Source: Yponomeuta sedellus (Eukaryota; Arthropoda; Insecta; Lepidoptera; Yponomeutidae). Taken from it: 64,000 nt of DNA. Under the pieces are notes generated by a model that saw only the letters and a list, made by a program, of their open reading frames with translations, was not told the DNA's origin and did not search any database. The translations under genes were made by a program, and so were the position numbers. Location of the stretch: assembly GCA_934045075.1 (NCBI GenBank), contig OW203736.1, forward strand, positions 8,695,109 through 8,759,108. The letters run 5' to 3'. This document shows, piece after piece, positions 52,599 to 62,470 of the stretch; positions within the stretch are counted from its first letter, which is position 1, and the number at the start of each line of letters is the position of its first letter.

Positions 52599-53160
52599 GT
52601 TGCATTCTTGTAAATTCAAAATGTCCCTGAGGGACTGAAAATGCGGTTTTAGGGGCATCACATTCTGCCATTTCTATTTGATGGAATCCAGAAGCAAGAT
52701 CTAAGGTGCTGAAATATTTGCTCTTGCGTAACTGGTCGAGGATTTTGGAAATGTTTGGAATGGAATAACAGTCACCAATGGTTATGTCATTGAGTTTTCT
52801 GTAATCGATAACAACACGCCACTTGCGTTGACCAGAGGTATCTAATTATTAGGGACAATCCATATAGGAGAAGACCATGGAGAAGAAGAAGGTTTAATAA
52901 TACCTTGATGAAGAATTTTATCTACTTGAGCCTGCACCTCTTGTTTGTGTATTTCCGGGAATCGATATGATTTAGTATTGACGGGAACAGAGGAGGACGT
53001 GTTTATCTCATGTTTAAGAGCGTCATTTAGGCATTGTGTCTCTTCATGGTTTAAATTGGATATTCTTAAATGACTCAGTACCTCATGAGTACGCTCAACA
53101 GCATCTTTTTGCTTGTCATGATAGGTAATATGGTTAACGTCATGGTTCTGATTAAAGCAC
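52599..53160 (-). pseudogene. Gypsy relic reverse transcriptase, N-terminal half
   Basis: Frames read FPEIHKQEVQAQVDKILHQG, IIKPSSSPWSSPIWIVP, a short gap with a stop, RKWRVVIDYRKLNDIT-like residues, ILDQLRKSKYFSTLDLASG-like residues and AFSVPQGHFEFTRM. The YLDD box is missing because the element is truncated. Confidence 0.7.
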
Positions 53161-53399
53161 TTTTATTCGAGTTAAATCGAGCTTCAGATTGGAAGAGACA
53201 TTTACTGGGGATTCGGAGGTGTTGACCACGGAAATGTTTATACGAAAATTGTTTTTTTACTTGTACAACGCAATTTGCGATAAGTAATTCATCAATAGTT
53301 TATTGATCCAATATAAGGCCTTCTTTGATCTCTGGATTTAGAACAGAACATTCAATTACGATTCGTGTTCATGCGGGAATAGTATATGTCGGCTCATGA

Positions 53400-53960
53400 A
53401 ATTTCAAAGGGAATTGGATTTTACCAATTGTGAGTATGCCCATTGGGGCATAGTCAATTTTACTCTCAGTATCTGTGAAGAAATCATTGCCAATGATGCC
53501 ATCATATGGTATTGCCATACCGGATGCTACATATAAATTGTGAGTTAGAGAATTGAATTGAATTGGAATGTGACTTTGTGAGACCAGTGGTGTTTCCGTC
53601 TGTCCTATGACTGAAAATGTAATATATTTTTTTTTTTATTTCAGGCATGTTTTTTATGGAATTTACTTTGATAAGACTGATGGATGCACCACTGTCCACT
53701 TAACATAGCAGGGGTTTGTTGGAAACTGAGGTGAGTACTTCGATATACGGTAAGTATTTCTTTAAAGGATTTATGTTCATTTCGTACATTTTATGATTTG
53801 TTTTACTTTTTCCAGGGGCCTCATTTGGGCTATTGGATACAGGGGATCTAGCTTGTGTGTCAACCGCTGTTGGGTCTTTGGATGTAGAGGGCATGGTATT
53901 AGTAGGAGCTGCTGTTGAGCTCGTGGATACAGAGGATATAGATTTTTTTCCTGCCACTGC
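53400..53960 (-). pseudogene. Gypsy relic protease and Ser/Pro/Thr-rich linker
   Basis: The linker (PAVAGKK.., STSSTAAPTNTMPSTSKDPT) leads to VDSGASISLIKVNSI, the aspartic protease active site (DSG). After a shift, IPYDGIIGNDFFTDTESKID marks the protease C-terminal GIIG-type block. Confidence 0.7.
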
Positions 53961-54129
53961 TGGGCTTTTGGATACATAGGATACAGAGGTTGCTGGATTT
54001 TCAGCAGATACGGAGGTCTCCGGTTCGGGGCTGGTTACCCTGTTGTGTGACTTCTGAGTAGGATTTAGAAAGGTCGTTGATTTAATTGCATCTGCTTTAC
54101 ATTGGACTTTTCCTGTGCGATGCCTTACA

Positions 54130-55075
54130 GGAAATTCTAGCAGTTTAAATTGTCCACCTCGTCGTCGCCTTCATCGTCGTTCTGAGCCGAGGTGACATTA
54201 TGAACGGGATGATTGTTACCATCGAAACGCTGATTGTTATAGTGGCGTTTTCGGCACCTGTAAATTGTATGCCCATCGAATTTCCAGTAGCAGCAAATCA
54301 CAGGTTGCGAAGACGCATTGTTAGGCTTATCATGAGTGACATTAACGTTTGGACTTATGATTTTGAGGAATCATGATTTTGAGGAATTGCCCGATTTTGG
54401 TAATTTCCTGACTGTTGAGGGCGATTCTGTGAATATTTTGGCTGTTGAGGACGATTCTGGTAAGAACTAGCACTGCTAAATGAGGGTAATGATTTTTTAG
54501 TCATGGCTTGAGTCATTTTTTCCTCCGATTCAGCAGAATTTATAGCTTCATTCAGAGTGTCAGGGTCACGACACCTTACGACTGTGGCAAGTCTGGGATT
54601 TAATCCTGTTATAAAAGTGTGTAGAGCAAGGTCTTCCATCGCTGCTGCGCGGCCAGCTAATTCTCTTTTCCTTCTCGTGGGAATTGAAATAATAATCTCA
54701 GTTAATAATTTAGATAAACAAGTTTCTACGCGGAGGGCGTATTGACTGACTGTACCGTTAGGAAGCTAGAGCGGCGTTGGGTTTTGAAAAATTCCTCGAG
54801 TTGGGCCCAGGTTTGGAATTCTTTAATGGAACATGCACTTTCGGCACGTCCTTCTAACTGACTTAGGATGTATTTATAAGATATCTTATTGGGCAAGAGA
54901 CGCAATTATTTTTGCATTTTTGCAGTTATTTAAAAACGCACTTAACTTAAAAACGTCTCCCTTAAATTTGTTTATAAATTTAATGAGAATGTTTAAATCA
55001 ATCTCCTTGGAAGCAACGGTTGCGTCGTCCTTTCCCATTGCGTGTGGGAGTAGGCACGCGACGCGCAGTTAAAAC
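54130..55075 (-). pseudogene. Gypsy relic Gag
   Basis: ATG near 55038 (MGKDDATVASKEIDLNILIK). Later frames contain RRKRELAGRAAAMEDLALHT, FITGLNPRLATVVRCRDPDT, a Gln/Asn/Pro-rich repeat (SYQNRPQQPKYSQNRPQQ) and a CCHC-like box CCYWKFDGHTIYRCRKRH. Several stops occur. Confidence 0.65.
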
Positions 55076-55674
55076 AATGATAACACGGATGATGCAATAC
55101 AATATAGAGTGCAACCAAATCAAAGTTACGCTTAATTAACAAACGAAAATATTAGAACACTGCAATTATGATTTCTGCACTTGAGTTCATCCACTGAATA
55201 TGATTTATGTAGTAAGATGATGAAACTCACAGGACTGGTAAATACTTCACGAACTGGAACATTACAGATGGGAACTGGAAGTCTTAAGCTGGAACAGCGG
55301 ATTTCGTAGAACTGGCACGACAAACACGGTAGTGCTGGATCAGTTTGATGGAACTGGTACAGTGGACTCGCTGATATTGGAGAAGTAGACTCAGTGGAGT
55401 CAGCGGTGCTGGAGACTCGGTGATGAATACAGTGGGCTCAGTGGTACAGGAACAGTGCGTAGTAGCCTTGTGACTCGGCGATGTTGGGCTGACAAAGAGG
55501 GACGTGCTGCTGGCGTTGACTCTTTGCGCTGGTTGGGGAAAATCGGGGGAACAAGTACTTTTAATCACTTTTCTCCACAATAATGTGGGTATCACTGGAA
55601 CACTAGCACTTCACTGTTTTCTTGGGAGACGTTTTCCGGGGACTTGTCGGAGATCCCTTTACGCTGCCACCAAA

Positions 55675-56136
55675 TGTAATAACGGGAGTTGGATTTATGT
55701 TTAAAAAAAAAGATTTATTTATACTGGAAATAGAAATATATTCGAACTTAGAACATTGACCTGATGGTTAGGTCTGGTCGCGTCGGAGTTTGGGAAGAGA
55801 CTGGCGGGACAGGGAGCTAAGTCTGAGGCTTCGGAAAGGGAGATGCTGAGTCAGGGAATCTAAGAGTACTTGAAGCGCAAAGGCATACAGACAAGGGGTT
55901 TAACAGATCGAAGGTTATCAGATTCCTTTTTCTCAACCAATAACCCAGTTCAAAATACACGTTGCAAGATCTTACTCTTCACGGGAAAGGGCTGAATACT
56001 AACGATCTATTCATGACCTTTTGACAATAGGTGCAATTGCAGAATGTCAGCCCTGTGAAGACCAATATCTCCGGTATCACCTATATTTCTGGTACCAAAA
56101 GCCAACGAAAAATATAGATTAACCTCATCCCTGACA
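55675..56136 (-). repeat. Gypsy relic 5' LTR
   Basis: On the minus strand it begins TGTCAGGGATGAGG and ends GTTATTACA, TG..CA as required; AATAAA is present near 55720. A TGGTGGCAGCG primer-site-like sequence lies two bases inside (55662-55672). The partner LTR is missing. Confidence 0.65.
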
Positions 56137-56154
56137 CCTGCAAATACTTGGGTT

Positions 56155-56409
56155 TTGTCAATAACAGACAAAAATGTAACGAGGACGGCGTCACTTCAAA
56201 TACTTGATGATAACATAAGTTTGGACTCTATACATGACTTATTTTTAACGGATAGTAGTTCAAGTTGCAGTTTACCTAAAAATTTATGCCGTGGTGACAC
56301 GCTTTCGTTATCTAATTTACTGGAAGCACTGTCCCCATCTCTTCTTGTAAACATAAGGCCGGCTTCCATAAATTCAGTAATAGTACCGTCTCAAGAAAAC
56401 GTTTTTTAG
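56155..56409 (+). CDS. Hypothetical open frame, Ser/Leu-rich
   Basis: 84 codons from an ATG-less context (first residues MSITDKNVTRTASLQ if the start is at 56155), ending TAG at 56407-56409. An acceptor-like TTGTCAATAACAG precedes it. I recognise no domain. It could be a last exon, part of an unknown repeat, or chance. Confidence 0.2.
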   Translation: MSITDKNVTRTASLQILDDNISLDSIHDLFLTDSSSSCSLPKNLCRGDTLSLSNLLEALSPSLLVNIRPASINSVIVPSQENVF

Positions 56410-56434
56410 CCATCAAGCCATCAAGCCAGAAGAA

Positions 56435-56919
56435 GTGCTAAGGACAATTTTAAAAACCTATTTAGAGGCTAAAAATTCCACTCATGCCGGGATTCGCCAG
56501 AGGTCGCGGGTTTGAATCCCGGCATGGGTGGAATTTTTAGCCTTTAAATAGGTTTTTTTTTAATTTCCTTAGCACGGGTTAGTGCATTAAAAAATAAAAA
56601 TAGTATAATCATCTGGGTACAGCGATATCATTCCGATGTAAAAACCTAACTGCAAAGTAGACGGTCGGGGCTGTAAGTGATGCAATCTACTTCAACCAGA
56701 TGTCGCTGCCTGTGCTTAATACAGAGAATAGTGTAAAGAGGTTCGAAATTTCACTGATGCCGGTGAGTCGCCCATTGGCTCAGTTGGATAGAGCGCTGGC
56801 ACGAATAGCCAGAGGTCGAGGGTTCGTATCCCGGCATGGGTGGAATTTTTAGCCTCTAAATAGGTTTTTTAAAATTGTCCTTAGCAAGGGTTAGTGCATT
56901 AAAAATTAAAAATAGTATA
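56435..56919 (+). repeat. tRNA-headed repeat, older copy with an inverted 5' piece
   Basis: The left 56 bp or so are inverted relative to what follows, making a small foldback around CCAGAGGTCGCGGGTTT. Then a full unit with a tRNA-like head at 56770-56842 and a second partial unit follow. It ends TTAAAAATAGTAT. It lies within the same LINE endonuclease-linker as the 57407-58348 copy and is more diverged. Confidence 0.65.
56770..56842 (+). tRNA. tRNA-like head (SINE-type), probably not functional
   Basis: GCCCATTGGCTCAGTTGG.. folds like a tRNA: acceptor pairs CCCAT/ATGGG, a D-arm, anticodon stem CTGGC/GCCAG around ACGAATA, and a T-arm with GGTTCGTATCC. Position 33 is C, not U. No intact cloverleaf gene is implied. 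Confidence 0.45.
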
Positions 56920-57394
56920 ATGACGCGTTTATGTGTCGTCTTTTAGCATCCCGACACATCTGACTGCAGCGATTACGCAGCGTCTTGAAGCGGGAAATGT
57001 TAACCTACGTAGAATACGGCTTATGCTTCGGCTTGGCTTTATCGCGCTTAGCCATTAATTCTTTAATGTCTTGCGTGAGCCAGGGTGCAGGCAGATGCCT
57101 GTCTTTCACCCTTTTCACAGAAGCATGTTTATCAAAAAGGGCTAGCACTGCGGAATCGAAACGAATCACCTTCTTATCGCACGTGATGCTGTCAGTGACA
57201 GGCGACCAATCAGTTGCGGCCACATCTTCCGCCAGCGCCTCCAAATCTCTCCCTTTTAAACTGCGAAGAAAGAGATATTTTGCCTTCAAAATATCTCTTT
57301 CTTCGCAAAGAGATATTTTGGGGGGCGCTGCTGCCCACCCCCCAGTTTGTGTCCCTTAGTCGCCTTTTACGACACCCGCAAGTATTGAATTGAC
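56920..57394 (-). pseudogene. LINE endonuclease-RT linker fragment
   Basis: The minus strand reads FLRSLKGRDLEALAEDVAAT, HASVKRVKDRHLPAPWLTQD, IKELMAKRDKAKPK, then, after a stop, RFKTLRNRCSQMCRDAKRRHI. This is the linker of a Jockey-superfamily LINE; it continues the endonuclease at 58361-58823. At 57289-57360 a short GC-rich inverted stretch (AAAGAGATATTTT copies) interrupts it. Confidence 0.65.
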
Positions 57395-57435
57395 AAGTAT
57401 TGAAATTTAAAAACCTATTTAGAGGCTAAAAATTT

Positions 57436-57507
57436 CACCCATGCCGGGATTCGAACCCGCAACCTCTGGCTATCCGTACCAGCGCTCTACCAATTGAGCC
57501 AATGGGC
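57436..57507 (-). tRNA. tRNA-like head, inverted copy 1
   Basis: GCCCATTGGCTCAATTGGTA.., anticodon arm CTGGT-ACGGATA-GCCAG, T-arm GGTTCGAATCC (a perfect B box). It is part of the left arm of the foldback and resembles a SINE head more than a gene. Confidence 0.45.
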
Positions 57508-57743
57508 GACTCACGGCATCAGTGAAATTTCGAACCTCTTTACAATATTCTCTGTATTACGTACAGGCAGCGACATCTGGCTTAAGCAAATTGCATTACT
57601 TACAGCCCCGACTACCTACTTTGCAGTTAGGTTTAACATCGGAACGATATCACTGTACCCACATGATTACACTATTTTTATTTTTAATGCACTAACCCGT
57701 GCTAAGGAACAAATTTAAAAACCTATTTAGAGGCTAAAAATTT

Positions 57744-57815
57744 CACCCATGCCGGGATTCGAACCCGCAACCTCTGGCTATCCGTACCAGCGCTCTACCA
57801 ATTGAGCCAATGGGC
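57744..57815 (-). tRNA. tRNA-like head, inverted copy 2
   Basis: Same 72-base sequence as at 57436-57507, 308 bp away. Confidence 0.45.
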
Positions 57816-57893
57816 GACTCACGGCATCAGTGAAATTTCGAACCTCTTTACAATATTCTCTGTATTACGTACAGGCAGCGACATCTGGCTTAA

Positions 57894-57965
57894 GCCCATT
57901 GGCTCAATTGGTAGAGCGCTGGTACGGATAGCCAGAGGTTGCGGGTTCGAATCCCGGCATGGGTG
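57894..57965 (+). tRNA. tRNA-like head, direct copy 1
   Basis: Identical by eye to the inverted copies. It begins directly at the foldback centre (CTTAAG|CCCATT). Confidence 0.45.
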
Positions 57966-58201
57966 AAATTTTTAGCCTCTAAATAGGTTTTTAAATTTGT
58001 TCCTTAGCACGGGTTAGTGCATTAAAAATAAAAATAGTGTAATCATGTGGGTACAGTGATATCGTTCCGATGTTAAACCTAACTGCAAAGTAGGTAGTCG
58101 GGGCTGTAAGTAATGCAATTTGCTTAAGCCAGATGTCGCTGCCTGTACGTAATACAGAGAATATTGTAAAGAGGTTCGAAATTTCACTGATGCCGTGAGT
58201 C

Positions 58202-58273
58202 GCCCATTGGCTCAATTGGTAGAGCGCTGGTACGGATAGCCAGAGGTTGCGGGTTCGAATCCCGGCATGGGTG
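58202..58273 (+). tRNA. tRNA-like head, direct copy 2
   Basis: Last head of the right arm, 308 bp after the previous one. It is followed by a shortened unit ending AAATAGTGT at the target duplicate. Confidence 0.45.
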
Positions 58274-58360
58274 AAATTTTTAGCCTCTAAATAGGTTTTT
58301 AAATTTGTTCCTTAGCACGGGTTAGTGCATTAAAAATAAAAATAGTGTAAGTATTGAAAT

Positions 58361-58823
58361 CTGCCAAAATTAGAGAGTCTTTGTTAAGGGGAGGAAAGTT
58401 ATCCAGAAGGGATTCAAGATTGTTAAAGAAATTTATGTGCAGAGACGGGCTATAGTACACACCAAGAAAAAGTTTTGAATGACAAAGAGAGTTTTCTTAA
58501 AATAGAAGGGGATTCAGTTGCCTGGCTGACTGATTGACTGATTATGATGCATGGGATGTCAGGGCGCAAATTATTGCGACTCCACCACAAGCCTTTACAG
58601 TCCTATCATTCCGGATAAGTCGGAAGCCAGGCAAACTAACCATTGTGTGGTTTAAGAAAGAGTCAGATACAAGTATAGCATCTATGCGTTGTCCACTGAA
58701 GGATGCCAAGAAGTCGGAGTAATGAGCCGGAATGCTTTGAGCATTAATGTGCACAATATTGAAGTTTGGGTGAACATCCTGGAACACCGCATCTAGACGG
58801 TCGTGCAGTCTTAGCTCAGCCAT
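58361..58823 (-). pseudogene. LINE endonuclease N-terminal part, split by the foldback
   Basis: From ATG 58823: MAELRLHDRLDAVFQDVHPN, FNIVHINAQSIPAHYSDFLA, IDAILVSDSFLNHTM (usually E at the catalytic place), KACGGVAIICAL. After a shift: LFLGVYYSPSLHINFFNNL and SLILADFNT at the target site. The rest of ORF2 is in 56920-57394, then lost. Confidence 0.7.
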
Positions 58824-59312
58824 AGAGGTGTCGCTGGCACTTTCGAAATCGTCAGCTGAAGAGCATGAAAAAAGCTATCATCTGTGTTAGGCGAGCTATT
58901 CATAAATAAATAAAATATATACTTAAAATAGTGGATAGGTACAAAAGTTAAATACTCTAAATAAAAATAGGAAAAAAAATTGTATACCGTGATCCGGTCC
59001 CAGCAGCACCACTGTGCGTGCGTCTGGAAGAAATCTCGTAGTTGATACAATACCAAATTACGAGAAGAAAGAAAAGTAATAACAAACACTTCACTGAAAG
59101 GTTATTGATTCTGGAACGCAACTCAAAATTTGTCTGTGGTCAAATATCTTTTGGCATCTGATCACATTGGTCTGTGACAATGTTGAAGTTGTCAAAGAGA
59201 CAAATTTTTAAAAAAGTTTAAAAGAAATTACACTACCCTATTTAAAATACAATATGACAAGAAGAAAGAAGCAGGAATGCAAGTGCAAAATCAAGAGTCG
59301 AAACGGATCCGC
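58824..59312. other. AT-rich stretch, no supported feature
   Basis: This may be the 5' region of the LINE to its left. No domain, RNA gene or clear repeat was seen. Confidence 0.3.
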
Positions 59313-59503
59313 TATAATTCGGCCAGTTTAGGAAGGTCAGACGCGCCCGGAAAAGTGGTTATTTTGCTTTCGCTGCTCGCTGGGAGGAAGGTTTCGTCGC
59401 CGTGATTGGAGTCTTCGTCTTTGAGGGTACCGTTTACGGTTCCGTTTCCATCCTCGCCGGCTTCTCCTTCAGCCTCTCCGCCGAGACACTTTTCGGGTCG
59501 GGT
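59313..59503 (-). CDS. Possible coding exon, acidic low-complexity
   Basis: 63 open codons in locally GC-rich DNA read CLGGEAEGEAGEDGNGTVNG, then DETFLPASSESKITTFPG, to a stop at 59315-59313. No ATG and no domain are present. Composition looks coding-like, but the neighbouring segment 59500-59522 is a LINE-derived repeat shared with 62456-62478, so this may also be repeat sequence. Confidence 0.25.
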
Positions 59504-59523
59504 TTAGAAATAAGCTACCTCAA
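59500..59523 (+). repeat. 23 bp segment shared with the LINE fragment at 62456
   Basis: TTTAGAAATAAGCTACCTCA followed by AT occurs here and, inverted, at 62456-62477 just after the stop of a LINE ORF1. This suggests another scrap of that LINE. Confidence 0.45.
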
Positions 59524-59939
59524 TCTGGAGAAACTGAACCTATGGAGGGGTTCAGTAGGCTATACTGAAGCCCCCTATCGATTTTGGCTGCCGTAGACGA
59601 ATAGATATTTTTTATTACTTTTACAAAAAACTTCGGAAAAATAGGTAAAACGAAACGTTTCTGCTCAAAATAGCTTGTCACTGAACGAAATACCGTCACC
59701 CACCATTGACATCTCTGTCAAAATGCACGGAACGAAACGTTAACCGCCATATGTCAAGCGTCAGGAAAAGACAAAGTGAAATTTTATTCCGTTCCGTTGC
59801 TTTCGAGTTTGCGTGAATGTGCTCTCCTGTGTTTTGCGATTTTTCGGACCCCTTTTTACGACCTTAGCTCTTTCACCAGAATTTTTGGATTGCTTCAACG
59901 TACGACATTTGCATACTCAGTATGTTTTGTGGTATCAGG

Positions 59940-60670
59940 TGATGGACCATTGAAGCATTATAATGCTTGAAAAAATTTTGGCCTAATATTCCTTCGGCTG
60001 CGCATGACAATTCCTTGAACACGTAAAACTTCTGTCTAAAAGTTATTCCTCTAAAATCTAAGTCCAATAAAATATATCCTACTGACTCTAATTTTCCACT
60101 AATTCCTTTAATAGTTATCCTATCTTCATGCACTAAATCTAACAAATTCTTTTCTACTAACCAATTGTACTTAACTACGCATAAACTGGCTCCGCTATCT
60201 ACCAAAAGACTTATTTGGCTTTCCGTACCTACATTACAATTTACTATGGCGTAATTATTGTAGCTATAAATTGATTCATACGTTTTAGGCACGATAAAAC
60301 TCACTCTCGGCAAAACTGTATCTAGGTCCGGCTGAGAGTGTTGAACTCGCGAAATCTGCGGACGCATGTCCGATTGTGGATAATGCGCCGGCGGCGGCTG
60401 AAATCGCTGATGTGGCATTCTGTGACTTTGATTTGAATTATCAAATGATTTTTGTTGTTTATAAGCCCTATTTGCATTGCCGTAGTGACACGCATTATTA
60501 TTTGGCGTAAAATTATAGTTACTTTGTCGCGAGGGAATGTTTGATCTGTTATGAAAGTAACGCGGTTGGTAATTTTGATGTAACTGTCTGTATGGGGGCC
60601 TAAACTGCATGACATGTTCCTGTGGGGACGTAATCTGTTCGTCTATTGCAGCCCTAATTGCTTCTGGCAA
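59940..60670 (-). pseudogene. Gypsy Gag tail and protease joined to LTR end
   Basis: A Gln/Asn/Pro-rich Gag tail leads to the protease ISLLVDSGASLCVVKYNWL, IKGISGKLESVGYILLDLDF and AAEGILGQNFFKHYNAS. Directly after this the sequence becomes the LTR terminus, so the last residues (MVHHLIP..) are LTR-encoded and the protein is a deletion product. Confidence 0.7.
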
Positions 60671-61070
60671 TGAAGTAAATTGCCGAGATGCGATTATGGT
60701 GCTCAGACGCGTGTCTGCTAACCCATCGGCAAAACGGTTTTATAGCTGTTTTTTCGTTAAGCGGCCGCAGTATCTCATACTTTGACTGCTCCCCGTCCGC
60801 CTGTGCTTCACAGAGGTTCACAAATAATTCCTCGATCTCAGTGCCGTATGCTTCTATAGACCTACGCCCCTGGGTGGCACGGTATAGTTGAGACTGAATG
60901 GCCTCCGCTGACCTTTTCGGAAGCAAAAATTTCCTTATATCACCTACCAATGATTCCACACTTGAATAAGTAGTTTTCAGTCTCAGTTTCGCACTAGTTG
61001 AAAGCCTAGTCTTTAGGACAAACTCTATCAACTGGTTCTGTGTAGCAGCCGTTATCATGGAACTATACAA
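60654..61070 (-). pseudogene. Gypsy Gag, capsid-like part
   Basis: LIEFVLKTRLSTSAKLRLKT, SVESLVGDIRKFLLPKRSAE, QLYRATQGRRSIEAYGTEIE and ELFVNLCEAQADGEQ are capsid-like blocks of gypsy Gag. The frame degrades after about residue 105 and shifts into the next part near 60700. Confidence 0.65.
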
Positions 61071-61108
61071 TGAGATCGCGTCAATTAATTGTTAAGTAAC
61101 TTGTCCTG

Positions 61109-61459
61109 TTAAGACATGAAAATTGCAGTTTTTATGTCAAATGGAGTGGTCATTATGGAATCCTTTGCTTCACTTGTTTCGCAACTGGAATCTGTATTTA
61201 CTCTTAAGCTTAGGATTTTCGAATATATTGTTTGTATTTCATCCGCCACCTTTTGTAAGAATTCTATATCTACTGATGAACACTTTAATTGTTCTTGATT
61301 TATCCGAGACACAATACACGTCGACTGACTTACAATGTCCTCAGCTTCAGTAAACTTTTTAATACCGGACTCTTTTAATCGTCTTTCTGGACCTAGTTTC
61401 ACTATGTAAACCTTTATTGATTCTAATTCATCTCGCAAACGTATTAACTCTTGTGACAT
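61109..61459 (-). pseudogene. Gypsy Gag, N-terminal part
   Basis: ATG 61459, MSQELIRLRDELESIKVYIV, a helical 116-residue piece ending TTPFDIKTAIFMS. FDIKTA followed by a missing stretch and then MYSSMITAATQNQL suggests a small deletion and shift near 61090-61110. Confidence 0.6.
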
Positions 61460-61953
61460 GATACATATACAACATTAAATATATTCTACGTCATTAAAAA
61501 ATGCTGGAAAACGATTTACTATTAGCTATACGTTACGAATGTAGGTCAAGCGCAGTGCAGTCCATTGACATCGGGGACGGGACGGCGAACGTGACGGCCG
61601 GGTGGGTTCTGTGGTAGCGCGACGCACGGAGCTCGGTGTAGTCGATGCTGAAAGTCTGATGAGCGGGCCGGGATAACCCTGGACTCCTTCCTGGTTTGTG
61701 GGCCGGGCTATACCCTGGACACCATCCTTGTCACGTACGCTTCTTTCTTGATTGCAAATTGGTTCGTAGTCATATTCATTCTTCTTGACGGTCTAAGTGG
61801 TAGTTAAGGGTCTTCTTTCTTGAAACGATATTTTCTTGATATTAATTTTGAGTCTTGGTTCTTGGTAATAATTTTATCTTCATTTTTTTTTTGAGTCTTC
61901 TTTCTTGATAATAATTCGATTCTTTCTTCACAACGTTGTTCTTCCAGTTTCTT

Positions 61954-61965
61954 GCAGGGTCGCCA
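61954..61965 (-). promoter_or_regulatory. Primer-binding site
   Basis: TGGCGACCCTGC begins directly after the LTR end CCACA on the minus strand, the usual place and TGG start of a tRNA primer site. Confidence 0.6.
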
Positions 61966-62149
61966 TGTGGTATCAGGTGATGGACGTAGGTGGGAGAATA
62001 GAAATCACATCTTAGTTGTAGTGTGTCCTCGTATATTGTATGAAGTGAACTTACAACTTAACAGTGTGCATTTGCTTATATTCTATGTTAAGTGCTGGCT
62101 AAACATAAAGTGCAAGTTATTGTAATAATGAGGCTACACGCCTACTACA
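61966..62149 (-). repeat. 184 bp 5' LTR of the deleted gypsy element
   Basis: On the minus strand it begins TGTAGTAGGCGTGTAGCC and ends CATCACCTGATACCACA. A TATA-like GAATATAAGC lies inside. TG..CA ends and a GTTT duplication support the borders. Confidence 0.65.
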
Positions 62150-62204
62150 GTTTAAATATGAAAATGCTTCCAGATAGTTTCAGTTTGCAAATCGAAATTA
62201 GGTT

Positions 62205-62254
62205 CGAAGTTTTAGGATGGAGCGAGCGGAGCGAAGCTCCATCCTAGAACTTCG
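62205..62254. repeat. Hairpin with 19 bp arms
   Basis: CGAAGTTTTAGGATGGAGC pairs with GCTCCATCCTAGAACTTCG (one mismatch) around GAGCGGAGCGAA. It is unassigned; it may be a MITE core or a terminator-like structure. Confidence 0.65.
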
Positions 62255-62470
62255 GGTGTTAGGTTTTTTTTATATAAGAGGAAGAAGAAATGGGTCCAGA
62301 AGAACAAAATCATTCATACAGCAAGATTTACAGGTTAGGTTTACAGAAAATTCAACAATAATTTTCTCGAAAACTACGCATCTCCGGCAAGAATGGATTG
62401 CAGAGGGGGGGTCTTCCCTCTCCCCCCTCCCCTCCCCCTAACCCCAAACCCCTATTGAGGTAGCTTATTT

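Larger units (their letters stand above)
52599..56136 (-). mobile_element. Ty3/gypsy relic (minus), 5' LTR to mid-RT
   Basis: The minus strand carries a 462 bp LTR (55675-56136), a primer site, gag, protease, and RT up to GHFEFTRM at about 52600, where it is cut. Stops and shifts are many. Confidence 0.75.
57407..58348. mobile_element. 942 bp foldback of the tRNA-headed 308 bp repeat
   Basis: Perfect-looking 413 bp inverted arms (57403-57815 and 57894-58306) enclose an ~80 bp loop. Each arm holds two tRNA-like heads 308 bp apart. AAGTATTGAAAT flanks both sides (57395-57406 and 58349-58360), a 12 bp target duplication as made by LINE machinery. The insertion splits a LINE endonuclease. Unit body: ~235 bp between heads with ..TTAGTGCATTAAAAATAAAAATAGTGT.. 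. Confidence 0.8.
59928..62149 (-). mobile_element. Ty3/gypsy element deleted from protease to 3' LTR end
   Basis: GTTT flanks both ends (59924-59927, 62150-62153). The right side is a 184 bp LTR with an adjoining primer site. Gag and protease follow on the minus strand. The protease runs straight into the last 20 bases of the LTR (TGTGGTATCAGGTGATGGAC, 59928-59947). RT, RNase H, integrase and most of the 3' LTR are absent. Confidence 0.75.

Noticed and set aside
54090..54250. Possible host zinc-finger exon (Cys/His residues)
   Set aside because: In order with Gag, Gln-rich repeats and protease on the same strand, it is the gypsy nucleocapsid.
57494..58215. Identical 74-codon frames on both strands in the foldback
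   Set aside because: They are mirror translations of the tRNA-headed repeat unit; their identity only shows that the arms match.
57436..58273. Functional tRNA genes
   Set aside because: The heads have C instead of U before the anticodon, an acceptor mismatch, no isolated gene context, and lie inside a tandem foldback repeat.
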